From: Microbispora siamensis
Lineage (GTDB): Bacteria > Actinomycetota > Actinomycetes > Streptosporangiales > Streptosporangiaceae
NCBI RefSeq assembly: GCF_016863095.1
Contig: NZ_BOOF01000033.1
Span: 62,001 to 126,000, forward strand
Direction: 5' to 3'
Length of the DNA stretch: 64,000 bases
A program made the translations under genes and the position numbers. Positions 61,034 to 64,000 of the stretch are shown here, piece by piece (position 1 is the first letter of the stretch; every line of letters begins with the position of its first letter). Below the pieces are notes generated by a model. That model had not been told where the DNA came from, did not search any database, and saw nothing but the letters and a program-made list of their open reading frames with translations.

Positions 61034-61639
61034 CTACAGCCAGCCGTTGTGGCGGGCCAGGCGGGCGGCCTCGATCCGGTTCCTGGTGCCGGTCTTGCCG
61101 ATGGCGGACGACAGGTAGTTGCGCACGGTGCTCTCCGACAGGTGGAGGCGGGCCGAGATGTCGGAGATCGTCGAGCCGTCGGCCGCCGCGGCCAGGACGT
61201 CCCGTTCCCGGTCGGTCAGCGGGCTCGGGCCGGTGCTCAGCGCGGCCGCCGCGAGAGCGGGGTCGATGACCCGCTCACCGCGCAGCACCCGGCGGACGGC
61301 GTCGGCGAGGTCCTCGACCGGGCCGTCCTTGACCAGGAACCCGCGCGCCCCGGCTTCCATGGCACGGCGCAGGTAGCCGGGCCGCCCGAACGTCGTGAGG
61401 ATGAGCACGGCGCAGCCGGGCAGGCGCTCGCGCAGGTCGGCGGCGGTCTCCAGCCCGCCGCGGCCCGGCATCTCGATGTCGAGCAGGGCCACGTCGGGCC
61501 GGGTGCGCAGGGCGGCTTCCACCACCTCGTCGCCGTGGCCGACCTGGGCGACGACCTCGATGTCCTCCTCCAGGCCGAGGAGCAGGGCCAGCGCGCCGCG
61601 CATCATGCCCTGGTCCTCGGCCAGCAGCACCTTGATCAC
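61034..61639 (-). CDS. NarL/LuxR-type response regulator
   Basis: A 201-residue regulator: VLLAEDQGMMRGALALLL, phospho-acceptor Asp54 in VALLDIEMPG, FLVKDG, and HTH LTDRERDVLAAAADGSTISD, ISARLHLSESTVRNYLSSAI. GTG 61639 overlaps the kinase stop by 4 nt (GTGA). This is the last gene of an ABC exporter-kinase-regulator operon resembling DesK/DesR- and LiaSR-like sets that respond to membrane state. It is convergent with the VOC gene, 4 nt apart. Confidence 0.93.
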   Translation of the reverse strand: MIKVLLAEDQGMMRGALALLLGLEEDIEVVAQVGHGDEVVEAALRTRPDVALLDIEMPGRGGLETAADLRERLPGCAVLILTTFGRPGYLRRAMEAGARGFLVKDGPVEDLADAVRRVLRGERVIDPALAAAALSTGPSPLTDRERDVLAAAADGSTISDISARLHLSESTVRNYLSSAIGKTGTRNRIEAARLARHNGWL

Positions 61640-62760
61640 TGACCGTCCTCCTTCGCGTACGGCACGGCCACCCGGAGCAGGAATCCTCCGTCGGGCGGGG
61701 CCGTGGTCTCCACCGTGCCGGCGGCGGCCTTCACCCGTTCGCGCAGGCCGATCAGCCCGTTGCCGTGCCCGTGGGCCTTCTTCGGCGGGCCGTCGTCGCG
61801 GATCTCCAGCACCAGGAGCCCGCCCTCGTCGCGCAGGCCGATCTCGCAGGCCGACGCGCGGCTGTGCCGTACGACGTTGGTCACGCCCTCGCGCACGGCC
61901 CAGCCGAGCAGGGCGTCGGTCTCGGGGCCGGGCCGTACGGAGGAGGTGCGGACGGTCGCCTCGATGCCGGCGTCTGCGAGCGCGGCGCGGGCCGAGTCGA
62001 GTTCGGCGGTGAGCCCCTTGCCCCGGTAGCCGGTGACGGCGGCCCGCACCTCGGTCAGCGCCTGCCGCCCGATCTGCTCGATGTCGGCCGCCTGCCCGGC
62101 TGCCGCGTCCGCGTCCACCCGCGACAGCCGGCGTACGGCCTCGGCCTTGACGACCATGACCGAGAGGGTGTGCCCGAGCAGGTCGTGCAGGTCGCGGGAG
62201 AAACGCAGCCGCTCCTCGGTCACCGCGGCCCGGGCCAGCTCCTCGCGGGTGGCCTTGAGCTCGTGGATGGCCTCCCACAACCGGATGATGATCGCCGGGA
62301 TGAGGCCCGCGGTGAACGTGCCCCAGACCAGAGCGAGGATGCCGGTGAGGTCGGTGCCGGCCCCTGCGGCCACGGCCAGAGCGGCGGCGCACTCGGCGAA
62401 CAGCACCACCGGAAGGACCTTGCCGCGCACGGTGATCCCGGTGGCGACGGCCAGCATGACGACCAGGTAGAGCCAGTTGTGCCGGAACCCGGCGGCGGAC
62501 GCCAGGACCACCGCCGCGAGCAGTCCGAGCACCGGCAGGGCGCGCCGCCGGTCGGTGAAGGCGTAGTGCGTGGTGACCACGTAGAGCCCGGCGGTGGCCA
62601 GTACGGCAGGCCAGGCCAGCCAGAGGGGATGGGACCGGCCGTGCGCGATGTCCCACACGGGCGCCGCCGTCACGGCCACCCACATGTACATGCCCTTGGC
62701 GTCGGGGCCGCGCTCGCCCTCACGCAGCGGGTCCAGCCAGGTGTCGCGTTCGCTCGTCAT
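61636..62760 (-). CDS. two-component sensor histidine kinase (HisKA_3 type)
   Basis: A 374-residue kinase with about five transmembrane helices in the first ~160 residues and no large external sensor, as in DesK-type kinases. H box: ERLRFSRDLHDLLGHTLSVM. ATPase: GWAVREGVTNVVRHSRA (N), LEIRDDGPPKKAHGHGNGLI (G boxes). ATG 62760 gives MTSERDTWLDPLREGERG. Lies 20 nt after the ABC permease gene, same strand. Confidence 0.92.
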   Translation of the reverse strand: MTSERDTWLDPLREGERGPDAKGMYMWVAVTAAPVWDIAHGRSHPLWLAWPAVLATAGLYVVTTHYAFTDRRRALPVLGLLAAVVLASAAGFRHNWLYLVVMLAVATGITVRGKVLPVVLFAECAAALAVAAGAGTDLTGILALVWGTFTAGLIPAIIIRLWEAIHELKATREELARAAVTEERLRFSRDLHDLLGHTLSVMVVKAEAVRRLSRVDADAAAGQAADIEQIGRQALTEVRAAVTGYRGKGLTAELDSARAALADAGIEATVRTSSVRPGPETDALLGWAVREGVTNVVRHSRASACEIGLRDEGGLLVLEIRDDGPPKKAHGHGNGLIGLRERVKAAAGTVETTAPPDGGFLLRVAVPYAKEDGQ

Positions 62761-62780
62761 CGGGAACGTCACATTAGTGG

Positions 62781-63509
62781 TCAGGCCCGGCGGCCGGCGC
62801 GGCGGTAGCCGTACACCGCGTAGACGCCGAAGACGAGCAGCCAGGCCGACAGGAGGACCGCCTGACGGAGGGTGGGGACGTCGCCGAACGCGATCCGCCA
62901 GGACAGGCCGGCGTAGCTGTTCGACGGGGTCCACTCGGCGATCGCCCGTAGCCAGGACGGGAAGTTCTCGACCGGCACCCACAGGCCGCCGAGGATCGCC
63001 AGCGTCAGCATGGTCGCGATGTTGGCCATCGCCGCCGACTGGCCCGACAGGCGGTAGCCGTTGCCGAGACCGAGCAGGGAGAAGGGCACGGTCCCCGCCC
63101 ACAGGAGCACGACGACGGCCAGCCACCGCTGCGGGGGGAGCGTGACGTGGTTGACCAGCACGCCGGCCAGCAGCACGGCCGCGATGCTCGGCACGACGCC
63201 GACCACCCCGGTGACGACCTTCCCGGCCACGACCTGGGCCGGGGTCAGCGGGGTGAGCCGCAACTGCCGCAGCCACCCCGCCGCGCGGTCCTCCGCGATG
63301 CCGCTGCCGTTGTTGAACGCGCCGCCGAGCGCGCCGTACGCCGCCATGCTGACCATCGTGTAGATCGCGGCGTCGTGCCGGTCGCCGGGGGCCAGGCCGA
63401 GGTTGGTGAAGACGAGGTACATGACGACCGGCATCACGATCCCGAAGATCACGTAGCCGCCGTCGCGCATGGTCCTGGTCAGTTCGAGCCGTACGTATCC
63501 GAGCATCAC
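62781..63509 (-). CDS. ABC-2 type transporter permease
   Basis: A 242-residue permease with six hydrophobic helices (YVIFGIVMPVVMYLVFTNLG, GVVGVVPSIAAVLLAGVLV, WLAVVVLLWAGTVPFSLLGL, NIATMLTLAILGGLWVPVEN). The FPSWLRAIAEWTPSNSYAGL segment is typical of ABC-2 export permeases. ATG 63509 overlaps the ATPase stop (ATGA). Probably exports a lipid, drug or peptide; the substrate is unknown. Confidence 0.92.
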   Translation of the reverse strand: MMLGYVRLELTRTMRDGGYVIFGIVMPVVMYLVFTNLGLAPGDRHDAAIYTMVSMAAYGALGGAFNNGSGIAEDRAAGWLRQLRLTPLTPAQVVAGKVVTGVVGVVPSIAAVLLAGVLVNHVTLPPQRWLAVVVLLWAGTVPFSLLGLGNGYRLSGQSAAMANIATMLTLAILGGLWVPVENFPSWLRAIAEWTPSNSYAGLSWRIAFGDVPTLRQAVLLSAWLLVFGVYAVYGYRRAGRRA

Positions 63510-64000
63510 ACGCTCTCCTTCCCGGTGGTCAGCGCGACGAAGGCGTCCTCCAGGCCGGCCGGGACGACCTCCAGCCCGCGTACGGCGCCCGCGCGGGCGA
63601 GGGCCATGACGGTGGCGTCGGGGTCGCCGCTGCGCAGGTGGACCCGGCCGCCCCTGATCTCCATGTGGCGCACGCCCGGCAGGGTCGCGAGCCAGGCGGA
63701 CTCACCGTCGGCCGTCACGCTCACCGTGGTCAGCGCGACCGCCCGCTTGATCTCCGCGCTGGTGCCGTCGGCGATCACCTGGCCGTGACCGAGCACGACG
63801 ACGCGGTCGGCGTGCTCGTCGGCCTCGTCCAGGTAGTGGGTGCTGAACAGGATGGTCTTGCCCTGGCTGGCCAGCCCGCGCATGCCGTCCCAGAACTCGC
63901 GCCGGGCCTCCACGTCGAGCGCCGCGGTGGGCTCGTCGAGGACGATCAGGTCGGGGTCGCCGCACAGCGCCATGGCGAACCGCACGCGCTGCGCCTGCCC
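63506..64000 (-). CDS. ABC transporter ATP-binding protein, C-terminal part
   Basis: The visible ~164 residues start in the signature region (GQAQRVRFAMALCGDP). Walker B follows (LIVLDEPTAALDVEARREFW), then the switch His (KTILFSTHYLDEADEHADRV) and a C-terminal ~80-residue extension (VSVTADGESAWLATLPGVRH) typical of DrrA-like export ATPases. The N-terminus with Walker A lies beyond the window. First gene of the ATPase-permease-kinase-regulator operon. Confidence 0.93.
   Translation of the reverse strand, partial: GQAQRVRFAMALCGDPDLIVLDEPTAALDVEARREFWDGMRGLASQGKTILFSTHYLDEADEHADRVVVLGHGQVIADGTSAEIKRAVALTTVSVTADGESAWLATLPGVRHMEIRGGRVHLRSGDPDATVMALARAGAVRGLEVVPAGLEDAFVALTTGKESV

Overview
The window is about 72% G+C, almost gap-free, uses GTG starts freely and has several leaderless genes. 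Gene content and order (garA/FHA - ftsR-type MerR - DUF151 nuclease - MerR - gcvP, menaquinone genes, DUF5999, EspR-like regulator with ImmA/IrrE and a MAB_1171c-type membrane protein) place it in a mycelial actinomycete, most likely Streptosporangiales (Streptosporangiaceae-like). The genus is inference from gene content only.

Layout. 1-10.2 kb: a flavohemoprotein, a class I amidotransferase-like protein lacking its cysteine nucleophile, an esterase/enoyl-CoA hydratase pair, a decayed hydratase/HxlR pair, an acyl-CoA dehydrogenase, and a NarL-type two-component system. 10.2-14.9 kb: a compact RiPP (graspetide-like) cluster with a 50-aa double-glycine precursor, an MvdC/MvdD-type ATP-grasp ligase, a PpiC-related maturation protein, a 58-aa membrane stub resembling the first helix of an HlyD adaptor, and a C39 peptidase-ABC exporter. 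It lies between two copies of the 3' end of the response-regulator gene. 14.9-24.2 kb: the conserved actinobacterial core block (CDP-alcohol phosphatidyltransferase, mannose-1-P guanylyltransferase/phosphomannomutase fusion, garA, ftsR-like, DUF151, MerR, tandem glycine riboswitch, gcvP).

24.2-45.4 kb: mixed core genes. These include a principal-type sigma factor with a SigR-like promoter, menE/menB/menD, DedA, PucR, a SRPBCC/ArsR operon with paired operators, and a four-gene overlapping operon (M19 dipeptidase, M20 hydrolase, GNAT, N-acylamino-acid racemase/OSBS). That operon looks like a D-amino-acid dipeptide salvage route and may also supply MenC. 45.4-50.4 kb: an accessory island bounded by 23-bp direct repeats. 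It holds a Tn3 transposase scrap, ImmA/IrrE, a MAB_1171c-type membrane protein, an internally deleted IS701-type element, a secreted phospholipase A2, an EspR-like regulator and an MFS remnant.

50.4-64 kb: isochorismate synthase (menF), a secreted SGNH hydrolase, a GntR regulator facing a leucine-rich leader peptide and leuA, a DHFR-like reductase, an AraC/BtrH-like pair, a cysteine hydrolase with a GlxA-type regulator, a CGNR regulator and a VOC protein sharing one palindromic leaderless promoter, then a two-component system followed by an ABC exporter cut by the window end.

The strongest candidate for an undescribed system is the RiPP cluster. All functional statements are homology judgements made by eye; no database was searched.
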